Part shown: positions 43,476-50,972 of the stretch, piece after piece
Numbering within the stretch: the stretch's first letter is position 1
How the letters are laid out: each line of letters opens with the position of its first letter
Assembly (NCBI RefSeq): GCF_029360725.1
Contig: NZ_JARKMY010000001.1
Span: forward strand, 1-64,000
DNA length: 64,000 nucleotides
Direction: 5' to 3'
DNA from: Chryseolinea sp. H1M3-3
GTDB taxonomy: Bacteria; Bacteroidota; Bacteroidia; Cytophagales; Cyclobacteriaceae
The notes under the pieces: model-generated
Seen by the model: only the letters and a program-made list of their open reading frames with translations
The model's database searches: none
Told to the model about the DNA's origin: nothing
Made by a program: the position numbers and the translations under genes

Positions 43476-44456
43476 TTATTTTTTACTCCTTCTTTTAACG
43501 GGTTTCTCCAGATGGACTTCATCCGCTTCCTTGTCAACGCGCAAGCCTTGAAAAACCGGGTGTCGGACACTTCCTTCTTCAGTTATCTCCGTGTACTTTA
43601 TATTGCATACCAGAACAGGGTCTACCCATGTCATATCAGAAGTTTCTTTTATGGGTATATCGAGAGGAGTTGATTTCCGTATTATTTTTTTCAGCTTGGT
43701 ATAAAGTTCCTTCAGGCTTTTATCCGTGAACCCTGTACCGACGTTACCGATATATACGAGCTTACTTTTTTTCTTCACTGCAAGAAGCAGGGAGCCGAAA
43801 GAACTTCTTGATCCTTTTGGTGCTGTAAAACCAACAATGATAGCTTCCTGCGTTTGAATGTTTTTGATTTTAAGCCACTCGCTCGTTCTTTTTCCGATAT
43901 AATACTTACTGTCTTTTCGCTTAGCAATCATGCCTTCAAGACCCATCTTTTTCATTTCAAGAAAAAGTGCTTTCCCCTCTCCATCTACATGATCGCAGTA
44001 GTGGATAACATCCGATTTTGGCAGAATACTTTTTAGGATTTTTTTTCTTTCAACGACAGACAAGTCAGTAATGCTTTTGCCATTTGCTTCAAGACAATCA
44101 AAGGCGTAAAAGTGAATGGGATATTTATCGTTATTCTTATAGTTTTGCAGCTTTTGAAAATTAGGTTTTCCTTGTTCATCAAACACGACAATCTCTCCAT
44201 CGATAATTGCTTTTTTCTTAAAGGACTTAAGCGCTTCAAAAACTTTTGGATAAGCTTTATCGAATGTCAGCCCATTTCGCGAATACAGCCTATTATTACC
44301 TGATGAATTAATTTCTGCAATCGCGCGGTAGCCGTCCCATTTAATTTCAAAAATCCAGTCGGCGTTATCAAACGCCGGTAAATCGGATAACTGGGCCTTC
44401 ATCGGTTCAATAAAGGATGAAAGTTTTTGTCCTCCTTCTATTCGTACATATTTCAT
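43476..44456 (-). CDS. ATP-dependent DNA ligase, LigD-type ligase domain, stand-alone
   Basis: A 326-residue enzyme that contains only the ligase core: nucleotidyltransferase domain with the adenylated lysine in FEIKWDGYRAIAEI (Lys39), RNGLTFDKAYP, AIIDGEIVVFDEQGKP (motif III), EGMIAKRKDSKYYIGKRTSEWLKIK (motifs IV-V), and the OB domain ending VHLEKP. LigD proteins usually fuse this to polymerase and phosphoesterase domains; here neither is present. It could work in nick sealing or in end joining with separate partners. No Ku or polymerase gene is visible in this window. The gene is followed by a palindromic stem (about 43398-43422). Confidence 0.9.
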   Translation of the reverse strand: MKYVRIEGGQKLSSFIEPMKAQLSDLPAFDNADWIFEIKWDGYRAIAEINSSGNNRLYSRNGLTFDKAYPKVFEALKSFKKKAIIDGEIVVFDEQGKPNFQKLQNYKNNDKYPIHFYAFDCLEANGKSITDLSVVERKKILKSILPKSDVIHYCDHVDGEGKALFLEMKKMGLEGMIAKRKDSKYYIGKRTSEWLKIKNIQTQEAIIVGFTAPKGSRSSFGSLLLAVKKKSKLVYIGNVGTGFTDKSLKELYTKLKKIIRKSTPLDIPIKETSDMTWVDPVLVCNIKYTEITEEGSVRHPVFQGLRVDKEADEVHLEKPVKRRSKK

Positions 44457-44513
44457 GAGGGTAGTCTGAAGTAAGGTCTGTTAATATTCCTGCGATGTTA
44501 AAAATAATTCAAC

Positions 44514-44539
44514 AAAAAAACCCGGACATCTGGCCGGGT
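44514..44539 (-). terminator. Intrinsic terminator downstream of the 72-residue gene
   Basis: On the minus strand ACCCGG-CCAGATGT-CCGGGT is followed by seven T residues. This is a six-base-pair GC-rich stem with a U-tract, located about 25 bases after the stop codon at 44565. It also separates that gene from the ligase downstream. Confidence 0.8.
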
Positions 44540-44564
44540 AGTTCTTTATCTATGTATATGAAAC

Positions 44565-44783
44565 TTAATACACCATTACTTTGTCGGAACTGATGTCGGG
44601 TGTCCTGACGATTTGCATTCCTTTGAAACGATCAGTACCGTTCTTCTTTAAATCTTCCTGATCAATGAATTGAGATAAGTCAAATTGGGAATTGATGAGT
44701 AAATAGTTTGGTTTTTTGCTGAAGCTATTAAAATAGTCTTCGACTAACTTGTAAACCGTCTTGTAAAACTTTTCCTTGTCCAT
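44565..44783 (-). CDS. Small hypothetical protein, 72 aa
   Basis: An unrecognised 72-residue protein beginning MDKEKFYKTVYKLVEDYF and including FDLSQFIDQEDLKK and QIVRTPDISSDKVMVY. No signal peptide. It is likely real: it has a strong intrinsic terminator immediately behind it and a protein-like composition. Role unknown. Confidence 0.6.
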   Translation of the reverse strand: MDKEKFYKTVYKLVEDYFNSFSKKPNYLLINSQFDLSQFIDQEDLKKNGTDRFKGMQIVRTPDISSDKVMVY

Positions 44784-45007
44784 ATACCAGATGTTTAATT
44801 TTTCCGTGATTCTCAGGCGGTAAAAATTATGCCAGCCGTTTTTGGTTTAAAATTCAAGCAAACCATTGCCGCTTTGTGTAAACTGCGCCCCTTCCTTGAG
44901 AAATCCATTACCCAAGTCCTGCGACATCAACACTAACGACAACATTCATAAATGCTATTTGACCGTTGTTTGTAACCGTTCATCGCCAAAAAACGCATTT
45001 CATCGGT
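44784..45007. other. Intergenic stretch, nothing recognised
   Basis: Together with the small ORF and terminator that follow, this makes up about 350 bases ahead of the secreted PepSY-like gene. I see no promoter or RNA element. Confidence 0.35.
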
Positions 45008-45133
45008 ATGAAAAAAGAGCTGGAAACGTTTGAAAATGCTTATTTACATCATTCTTTAACAAAAAATTTTTTTTCTATTACGACCTTCCCGGGGGATAGT
45101 GCAGGATTTTTACCGTCTAAATACAAGGCATAA
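45008..45133 (+). CDS. Possible small protein, 41 aa
   Basis: An ATG at 45008 opens a 41-codon frame ending TAA at 45131-45133. It begins MKKELETFENAYLHH, then has a short hydrophobic/aromatic stretch (NFFSITTFPG) and ends FLPSKYKA. The stop coincides with the start of a bidirectional hairpin terminator, which supports a transcript in this direction. No family is recognised and the length is short, so this is tentative. Confidence 0.25.
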   Translation: MKKELETFENAYLHHSLTKNFFSITTFPGDSAGFLPSKYKA

Positions 45134-45160
45134 AAAAAGGTGCCATTTAGACACCCATTT
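45132..45160. terminator. Bidirectional terminator hairpin
   Basis: GGTG (45139-45142) pairs with CACC (45152-45155) around a nine-base loop. The left flank is seven A residues (a T-tract on the minus strand) and the right flank is CATTTTTAT. It can end the minus-strand gene at 45183 and also a plus-strand transcript from 45008. Confidence 0.6.
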
Positions 45161-45182
45161 TTATAAAGCCTACTGGAATAAT

Positions 45183-45521
45183 TTATTCCTTATCTTTTTC
45201 CTTAACTACATTACCATCTGCGTCGAATTTCACCATTTTAGTTTCTGATCCTTTGGTTAATTCAACACTATACATAGTCTTGCCATCTTTTTCTTTCTTG
45301 TGTGCGTTTGCTACTGTCCAGCCGCTGTAGTCCTGTCCTTGTAAGGAAGCTTGAATAGATGCAGGTAGCTCACTCGTTGCAATAGCCTGTTTATCTTGGT
45401 CGTCACTCTGTACTGCTGAGCTTGATTGAGTTTGTGCAGGAGCTACTGAAGCTGAATCCTGAGCTAACACAGCAACTGAACTAGCTGCTAAAAATGCAAT
45501 TGCAAAAAATACCTTTTTCAT
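45183..45521 (-). CDS. Secreted PepSY-like (beta-lactamase-inhibitor-like) protein
   Basis: A 112-residue exported protein. The signal peptide (residues 1-21, SVAVLAQ) is followed by a Gln/Ser-rich linker (about 22-45), then one PepSY-like domain: TSELPASIQASLQGQDYSGWTVANAHKKEKDGKTMYSVELTKGSETKMVKFDADGNVV. This is the same layout as small DUF2874/BLIP-like periplasmic proteins of Bacteroidota. It probably binds a peptide or ligand in the periplasm; exact role unknown. It is divergent from the kinase gene at 45795/45905 and is followed by a good terminator. Confidence 0.8.
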   Translation of the reverse strand: MKKVFFAIAFLAASSVAVLAQDSASVAPAQTQSSSAVQSDDQDKQAIATSELPASIQASLQGQDYSGWTVANAHKKEKDGKTMYSVELTKGSETKMVKFDADGNVVKEKDKE

Positions 45522-45904
45522 GATTTTAAAATTTTAGTTAAACATTTAGTTTTATAGTGAAGAGTATCTATCGTCTCCTGCTCCTCTATGAGTAAATAAT
45601 GTACCGAATACTAGGTCGCAGCTAAAACCCTAGATATCAATGCAATGGAACGATAGGCTATTCGACGTGCAGATGATTGGGGCAAGAAAGTATGGAAAAA
45701 CTCTACAATTCAGGGATAAAATTTTACAGTCGCTAATTTCAATTGTGTTTTAATGGATACATTAAACGTGCCGCCTCGCCAGTTTCGTGTTGCCATGTTT
45801 TGCCGATTCAATTCGAAGGAAAAAACATATATTAACATATCAAAAGCAAGAAACCGATATTAACAGGTATTGCCGTTTTTGTTGCGATCACCGTTCTGAC
45901 GCAA

Positions 45905-47722
45905 TTGTTAACCTATCAGCGATACCTCATCAGTGAAGATGAGGTATTGGAAAAAGTAGCGCGCGAGGCTGACTTTATAAGAGACCGGTTGAAATCTTCA
46001 TTGAGTTATAGCCTTTCTGCGACAAAAACGTTAGCCTTTATCGTAGCAGAATACGGGGTTCCCACGGATTTCAAAAGCATGGCAAAAGAAATTGTTGAAT
46101 CCAACAAATATATTGACGCCCTTGAACTCACCAGCGGAGGTACGATAACACATATTTATCCTCTTGAAGGAAATGAAAGTGCTATCGGATATAATATACT
46201 TAAAGATTCAGCAACCAGTAAAGAGGCGTTACGGGCAATGAAATCAAAAGAACTTTTCTTTGCAGGACCGTTGGACTTAAAACAAGGCGGCATTGCGGTC
46301 GTTGGCCGGCTTCCCATATATAAAGACGAAAATTTTATGGGCTTTTCGGTGGTGTTAATAAAATTAAGCACACTGTTAAAAGCTGCAGGCATAGACTCAC
46401 TCCAAAATAGAAATTTTACTTATCAGCTTTCAAAAGTTAACCCCATTACTCAAAAAGAAGAATTTTTTTTGCCAGTTTCGATGGCAATAAAAAGCCGGCA
46501 TGTGGTTTCCATCGAAGTACCCGATGGCGAATGGAAATTATATGTTATCGCTAACGACAGGACTTCAGCCCTTTTTAATGTGTTTGGCTTTGCGATCCTC
46601 GGTTTTGGACTCTCCGTAACTGCGGGTCTTTTCGCCTGGTCACTTGTACGCCAGCCGGCTAAATTAAATGAGTTGGTACAAGAGAAAACCCAACAGTTGG
46701 TTGCCGAAAAAAATCTTTCGGAGTATATTATTAATGCATTGCCTGGAGTTTTTTATTTGTATGATCGTTCAGGAAGATTTATAAAGTGGAATAAAAACTT
46801 CGAAACGGTCTCTGGTTATAGTGCTGAAGAAATGAAGAAGCTGCATCCATTATCACTTTTTCAGGGTGAAGAAAAAAACTTGGTAAAACAAAGAATTGAC
46901 CAGGTGTTTGAAACGGGTAAATCTGACGTCACGGCTCATTTTTATACCAAGGACCGACAGAAAATACCCTATTACTTTAATGGCCGGCGGGTCAGTTATA
47001 ATGGATTCGAATACCTTATTGGAATGGGAATAGATATTTCCGACCGGATGGCAGTGGAGAACAAATTACGGGAACGCACTGATGAAATTCAACGCCTTAC
47101 TGCTCATCTTGAAAAGGCTCAGGAGGAAGAAAGAACTCGAATAGCCCGCGAGATACACGATGAACTTGGTCAACAGCTAACCGGGTTAAAAATGGATGCA
47201 TCGTGGATAGCAAAAAATCTTTCAGTGAGTGAAAAACCGGTGCAGCAAAAAATTATAACAATGATGTCTCTCATTGATGACACCGTAAAAACCGTTAGGC
47301 GCATTTCGTCGGAATTGCGTCCTGGAATCCTTGACGATCTTGGTCTATTGCCAGCGTTGGAATGGCAAAGCCAGGAGTTTGAAAAACGTACCGGCATAAA
47401 AACCACTTTTCATGCAGGAGTAGAAGATTTTAATCCGGAAAGAAATCTTTCAACGAACATTTTTCGGGTGTATCAGGAAACGCTTACCAATATTGCACGC
47501 CATTCAAAAGCAACCGAGGTAGAAGCGAATATCAGTGCGCACCATGATTATATTGTGCTTGAAGTAAAAGACAATGGGCAAGGGATGGATACAGATGCCA
47601 CCAATAAAAATACCTTGGGTTTAATTGGAATGCGGGAACGCGCGCTACTATTTCAGGGCGAGCTGACTATACAAAGTGAGAAACAAAAAGGAACCGTTAT
47701 CAGATTAAAAGTACCGCGCTAA
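45905..47722 (+). CDS. Sensor histidine kinase with CHASE-like sensor, PAS and HisKA_3 domains
   Basis: 605 residues from a TTG at 45905. The frame is open upstream to 45836 and encodes a hydrophobic segment (KKPILTGIAVFVAITVLTQLL) that should be the first membrane helix, but no ATG is in frame; adding one A at the AAAA run (45842-45845) would link it to an ATG at 45795. About residues 15-200 are a CHASE-like periplasmic sensor (KEIVESNKYIDALELTSGG). A second helix lies at about 225-250 and a PAS domain at about 265-380 (NALPGVFYLYDRSGRFIKWN). HisKA_3 (RIAREIHDELGQQLTG, phospho-His) and HATPase follow (DNGQGMD, GLIGMRERA). It signals to the NarL-type regulator 12 bases downstream. Confidence 0.9.
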   Translation: MLTYQRYLISEDEVLEKVAREADFIRDRLKSSLSYSLSATKTLAFIVAEYGVPTDFKSMAKEIVESNKYIDALELTSGGTITHIYPLEGNESAIGYNILKDSATSKEALRAMKSKELFFAGPLDLKQGGIAVVGRLPIYKDENFMGFSVVLIKLSTLLKAAGIDSLQNRNFTYQLSKVNPITQKEEFFLPVSMAIKSRHVVSIEVPDGEWKLYVIANDRTSALFNVFGFAILGFGLSVTAGLFAWSLVRQPAKLNELVQEKTQQLVAEKNLSEYIINALPGVFYLYDRSGRFIKWNKNFETVSGYSAEEMKKLHPLSLFQGEEKNLVKQRIDQVFETGKSDVTAHFYTKDRQKIPYYFNGRRVSYNGFEYLIGMGIDISDRMAVENKLRERTDEIQRLTAHLEKAQEEERTRIAREIHDELGQQLTGLKMDASWIAKNLSVSEKPVQQKIITMMSLIDDTVKTVRRISSELRPGILDDLGLLPALEWQSQEFEKRTGIKTTFHAGVEDFNPERNLSTNIFRVYQETLTNIARHSKATEVEANISAHHDYIVLEVKDNGQGMDTDATNKNTLGLIGMRERALLFQGELTIQSEKQKGTVIRLKVPR

Positions 47723-47734
47723 AATTTTAGAACC

Positions 47735-48358
47735 ATGAACTTCCTGGTAGCAGACGATCACGCTGTTGTAAGAAAAGGGCTTGCCCAAATCTTATGTGAT
47801 GAATTTCCCGCAGCAACTGTTAAGGAAGTTTCCAATAGCCACGAGGTTATGGAAGCCGTGAAAAAAGAGTCGTGGGACGTTATCTTGCTGGACATTTCCA
47901 TGCCAGGCAGAAACGGTATTGAAACGTTAAAACAATTACGGTCGGAAGGAATCAAAACCCCCGTGCTGATGCTGAGCATGCATTCGGAAGATCAGTATGC
48001 TATTCGGGTATTAAAGGCGGGTGCGTCAGGGTTCTTAAATAAAGAAACAGCCACCGAAGAATTATTGTCAGCGGTGAAAAAAGTATTAACAGGTCGAAAA
48101 TATATCACTCCATCGGTTGCAGAGAAATTAATAGATACTTTGGAAGATGATCAAAAGCCTGCATATGCATCACTCTCGGACCGGGAGCTTCAAGTCCTTC
48201 AACATATCGCTTCCGGCAAAACCGTGACCGACATCGCCGATCAATTATCCCTCAGTGTAAATACCATCAGCACTTATCGCTCCCGCATACTTGATAAATT
48301 GAAACTTAATAACAATGCGGAGCTTACACGCTATGCAATCGATAACAACCTAGTGTAA
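47735..48358 (+). CDS. NarL/FixJ-type response regulator
   Basis: A 207-residue regulator. Residues 1-120 are a receiver domain (FLVADDHAVVRKGL with acidic pocket, phospho-Asp in VILLDISMPGRNG near residue 53, and the KAGASGFLNKE Lys loop). Residues 145-205 are a LuxR-type HTH: SDRELQVLQHIASGKTVTDIADQLSLSVNTISTYRSRIL. It is the evident partner of the CHASE/PAS kinase 12 bases upstream. It binds promoter DNA; target genes are not known, though it may act on neighbouring signalling genes. Confidence 0.93.
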   Translation: MNFLVADDHAVVRKGLAQILCDEFPAATVKEVSNSHEVMEAVKKESWDVILLDISMPGRNGIETLKQLRSEGIKTPVLMLSMHSEDQYAIRVLKAGASGFLNKETATEELLSAVKKVLTGRKYITPSVAEKLIDTLEDDQKPAYASLSDRELQVLQHIASGKTVTDIADQLSLSVNTISTYRSRILDKLKLNNNAELTRYAIDNNLV

Positions 48359-48486
48359 GCGGAACTTTTAAATCGTAAGCCTCGCTAAGGCGATGGTGTG
48401 TAGTACAAAGTGCTACATGTCTTTCATCAAAACTCCTATCAACCCTGGGCATCTTCATGCCGTTCTTTGTATCAGTAAATATTTCC

Positions 48487-48900
48487 ATGAAGGAAAACCC
48501 GATTTCGTCAGACTTGAAAATTATGACTGTGGATGACTCTGTCATCGTCGCAGAAAGACTTGCTTTGATGTTAAATGAGGTGGAGAAAGTAAAGTTTTTA
48601 GGTAACGCCACGAACATTGCTACGGCCCTTCATTTGATCGGAGAGCGAGTACCCCATGTTGTCATTCTTGATATCAATCTTAAAGATGATATGCTGGTAG
48701 CCAATGGTGTACACTTGCTTATTCAGTTAAGAAGAAAATATCCAACAATGAAAATTATTATGCTTACAAATTTATCGGGACCACAGTATCGTAGCACATG
48801 CATGACATTGGGTGCCGACTATTTCTTTGATAAGACAAATGATTTTGAGAAGATACCTGAGACATTAAAAGAGATTCAAGTTCAGTTGGACAAAGCATGA
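48487..48900 (+). CDS. Single-domain response regulator (CheY-like)
   Basis: From the ATG at 48487 (the frame opens at 48457 with a hydrophobic extension I consider spurious) this is a single receiver domain: KIMTVDDSVIVAERLA, phospho-Asp in VVILDINLKDDML, KIIMLTNLSG (Thr switch) and DYFFDKTNDFEKIP (Lys). There is no output domain, so it acts by protein interaction or as a phosphorelay intermediate. It starts about 130 bases after the NarL-type gene and ends 3 bases before the hybrid kinase gene, likely in one transcript with it. Confidence 0.85.
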   Translation: MKENPISSDLKIMTVDDSVIVAERLALMLNEVEKVKFLGNATNIATALHLIGERVPHVVILDINLKDDMLVANGVHLLIQLRRKYPTMKIIMLTNLSGPQYRSTCMTLGADYFFDKTNDFEKIPETLKEIQVQLDKA

Positions 48901-48903
48901 TGT

Positions 48904-50439
48904 ATGATAAACGAGAAGATTAGGATACTTCATCTGGAAGATGAGGAAAGTGATTCAGAATTAATAGCACGCCTCTTGAAAAAGAGCAACATTGCCTGCG
49001 ATGTCAAATTGGTAAATACGAGAAACCAATACAAGACCGCATTGCATGAATTTAAACCTGAAATTATTCTCAGCGACCATGGGCTTCCTGCCTTCAATTC
49101 GATTGAAGCCTTGGAAATTTTGAGAAAGTCAAATTTAGACATTCCGTTTATTTTAGTAACCGGCGCGGTAAGTGAAGAATTTGCAGTAGTGGCTGTACAA
49201 AAAGGTGTAGACGATTACATTCTAAAAGATCGTTTGCATCGCTTGCCTGTTGCCGTTACGAATGCTTTGGAGAAATACCGAATTGAAGCGGAACGCAAAA
49301 AAACCGAGCGTGAAAAAGAGGAAGCAAGAAAACGGATCGAAGAAAGTGAAAAATTATACAACCAGCTAGTACACGATTTACCCGCTGCTGTGTATACCTG
49401 TGATTCGCAAGGTAATATTATGATCTATAATAAAGCCGCAGAAACACTGTGGGGAAGAGTACCTGACCGTAGTAAAGAAAAATGGAGCGGTGCGTGGAAA
49501 TTGTACGACAAGGAGAATGTTCCGGTAACACATGAATCATCTCCTATGGCTCGGGCTATTAAAGAGGGTATTAAGATCGAAGAAGAAATTATTATTGAAC
49601 GGCCCGACGGCACAAAACGGTATGTGGTCATGCACCCGACGCCTACTTTTAACGGCGAGGGAATTATAATAGGCGCGTCCAACATGATGATCGATATTAC
49701 AGAAATTAAAAACGCGAACGTTGAAACGCTGATGCTGGTGGACCGTCTGCAATTAAAAAACAAAGAGCTTGGCCAGTTCGGGTACATGATATCTCACAAT
49801 TTACGCGCTCCGATTGCACGAATACTAGGACTCGCCAGCATTTTCGATGTCGATCCGAAAGAGAACCAATTTATTGTAGATAAAATTGCAGAAGCGGCCA
49901 ACGATCTTGATAACATCGTAAGGGATATCAATACCGTTGTTTCGGTCCGGAATTCCGAAAAAGGAAAGCGTGAGTTTGTAGCGTTTGAAACGCAACTCAG
50001 ACTTGTGATGCAAGTGCTGCACCAAGAGATTTCGGAAAGTAAAGCTGTTATCACATCAGACTTCCGCCACGCCAAAGGAGTATTTACTATCAGAAACTAT
50101 TTTTACAGCATTCTTTATAATGTTCTTTCGAATGCCATCAAATTTAAATTACCTGAAGGACCACTGCACATTCATATTCACTCAACAGAGGAAAAAGACT
50201 ATATATGCCTGTCTGTACGAGACAATGGATCAGGCATTGACTTGAATAAAAATGGAACAAAACTATTTGGGCTGTTTAAAAAATTGAATCATTCAGTCCC
50301 TGGTAAAGGCGTTGGTTTACACCTTGTCAAAACACAAGTGGAATCGCTTGGAGGTAAAGTTGAGGTAAAAAGTAAAGTCAATGAAGGTTCGGAATTTAGC
50401 ATCTATCTGCCTAAAAATCATGACAGCGTTATCAGCTAA
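48904..50439 (+). CDS. REC-PAS sensor histidine kinase
   Basis: 511 residues. Order: receiver (1-125; RILHLEDEESDSELIAR, phospho-Asp in IILSDHGLPAF, DDYILKDRLHR), a coiled linker (IEAERKKTEREKEEARKRIEE), PAS (about 155-270; YTCDSQGNIMIYNKAAETLWG), HisKA (QFGYMISHNLRAPIAR with the phospho-His, about 295), and HATPase (NVLSNAIKFKLPEG, VRDNGSGIDLN, GLHLVKTQVESLGG). No membrane segment, so it is cytoplasmic and senses an internal signal. It starts 3 bases after the single receiver gene and overlaps the next receiver gene, indicating a phosphorelay operon. Confidence 0.92.
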   Translation: MINEKIRILHLEDEESDSELIARLLKKSNIACDVKLVNTRNQYKTALHEFKPEIILSDHGLPAFNSIEALEILRKSNLDIPFILVTGAVSEEFAVVAVQKGVDDYILKDRLHRLPVAVTNALEKYRIEAERKKTEREKEEARKRIEESEKLYNQLVHDLPAAVYTCDSQGNIMIYNKAAETLWGRVPDRSKEKWSGAWKLYDKENVPVTHESSPMARAIKEGIKIEEEIIIERPDGTKRYVVMHPTPTFNGEGIIIGASNMMIDITEIKNANVETLMLVDRLQLKNKELGQFGYMISHNLRAPIARILGLASIFDVDPKENQFIVDKIAEAANDLDNIVRDINTVVSVRNSEKGKREFVAFETQLRLVMQVLHQEISESKAVITSDFRHAKGVFTIRNYFYSILYNVLSNAIKFKLPEGPLHIHIHSTEEKDYICLSVRDNGSGIDLNKNGTKLFGLFKKLNHSVPGKGVGLHLVKTQVESLGGKVEVKSKVNEGSEFSIYLPKNHDSVIS

Positions 50440-50815
50440 AAATATTTTGCTAATTGATGATGATCCCGTTGCTAACCTCGTGAACCAAAGAATAATTGAA
50501 TGTCATTTTGATTTTAAAACCGTTGTCTTCACTGATGCGCACATGGCATTGCAACAGCTCAAGCAATGGCTCCTGTTACACACCATGCCGTTACCTGAAA
50601 TTATTTTCCTCGATATTGATATGCCAGAAATGAATGGCTGGGAATTTCTTGAAGAGCTGCATAAACTCCCGATGTTATACCTCGCCAAATGCAGGATCGT
50701 AATACTTACCTCGTCAATTGATCTTGATGACATTGAAAAGTCGAAGTCCTATAAGGCGGTGTTCGACTTTGTTTCCAAGCCATTGACTGTGGAGAAACTA
50801 AAAAGCCTCGTTTAA
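50420..50815 (+). CDS. CheY-like response regulator
   Basis: The frame opens at 50381, but the ATG at 50420 begins the domain cleanly (MTALSAKNILLIDDDPVANLVNQ) and overlaps the kinase stop by 20 bases. It is a single receiver: IDDDP acidic pocket, IIFLDIDMPEMNGWEF phospho-Asp, VILTSSID switch Thr and FVSKPLTVEKL Lys. It is the terminal gene of the phosphorelay cluster and presumably the output or sink of the upstream REC-PAS kinase. No DNA-binding domain. Confidence 0.88.
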   Translation: MTALSAKNILLIDDDPVANLVNQRIIECHFDFKTVVFTDAHMALQQLKQWLLLHTMPLPEIIFLDIDMPEMNGWEFLEELHKLPMLYLAKCRIVILTSSIDLDDIEKSKSYKAVFDFVSKPLTVEKLKSLV

Positions 50816-50972
50816 CCGAACATGGCTTTCAGAAAAAACTATTGAAGAAAAAACAATTTCCTAACTTTAGTGTGGGCCTTATTTTTTTTGATCTTACAGG
50901 ATCAAGATGATGAAGCCAGAAGGCGTTGAACGCTCTCTCCAAAATCAACAAAGAAAACGCACACTTTAGCAA

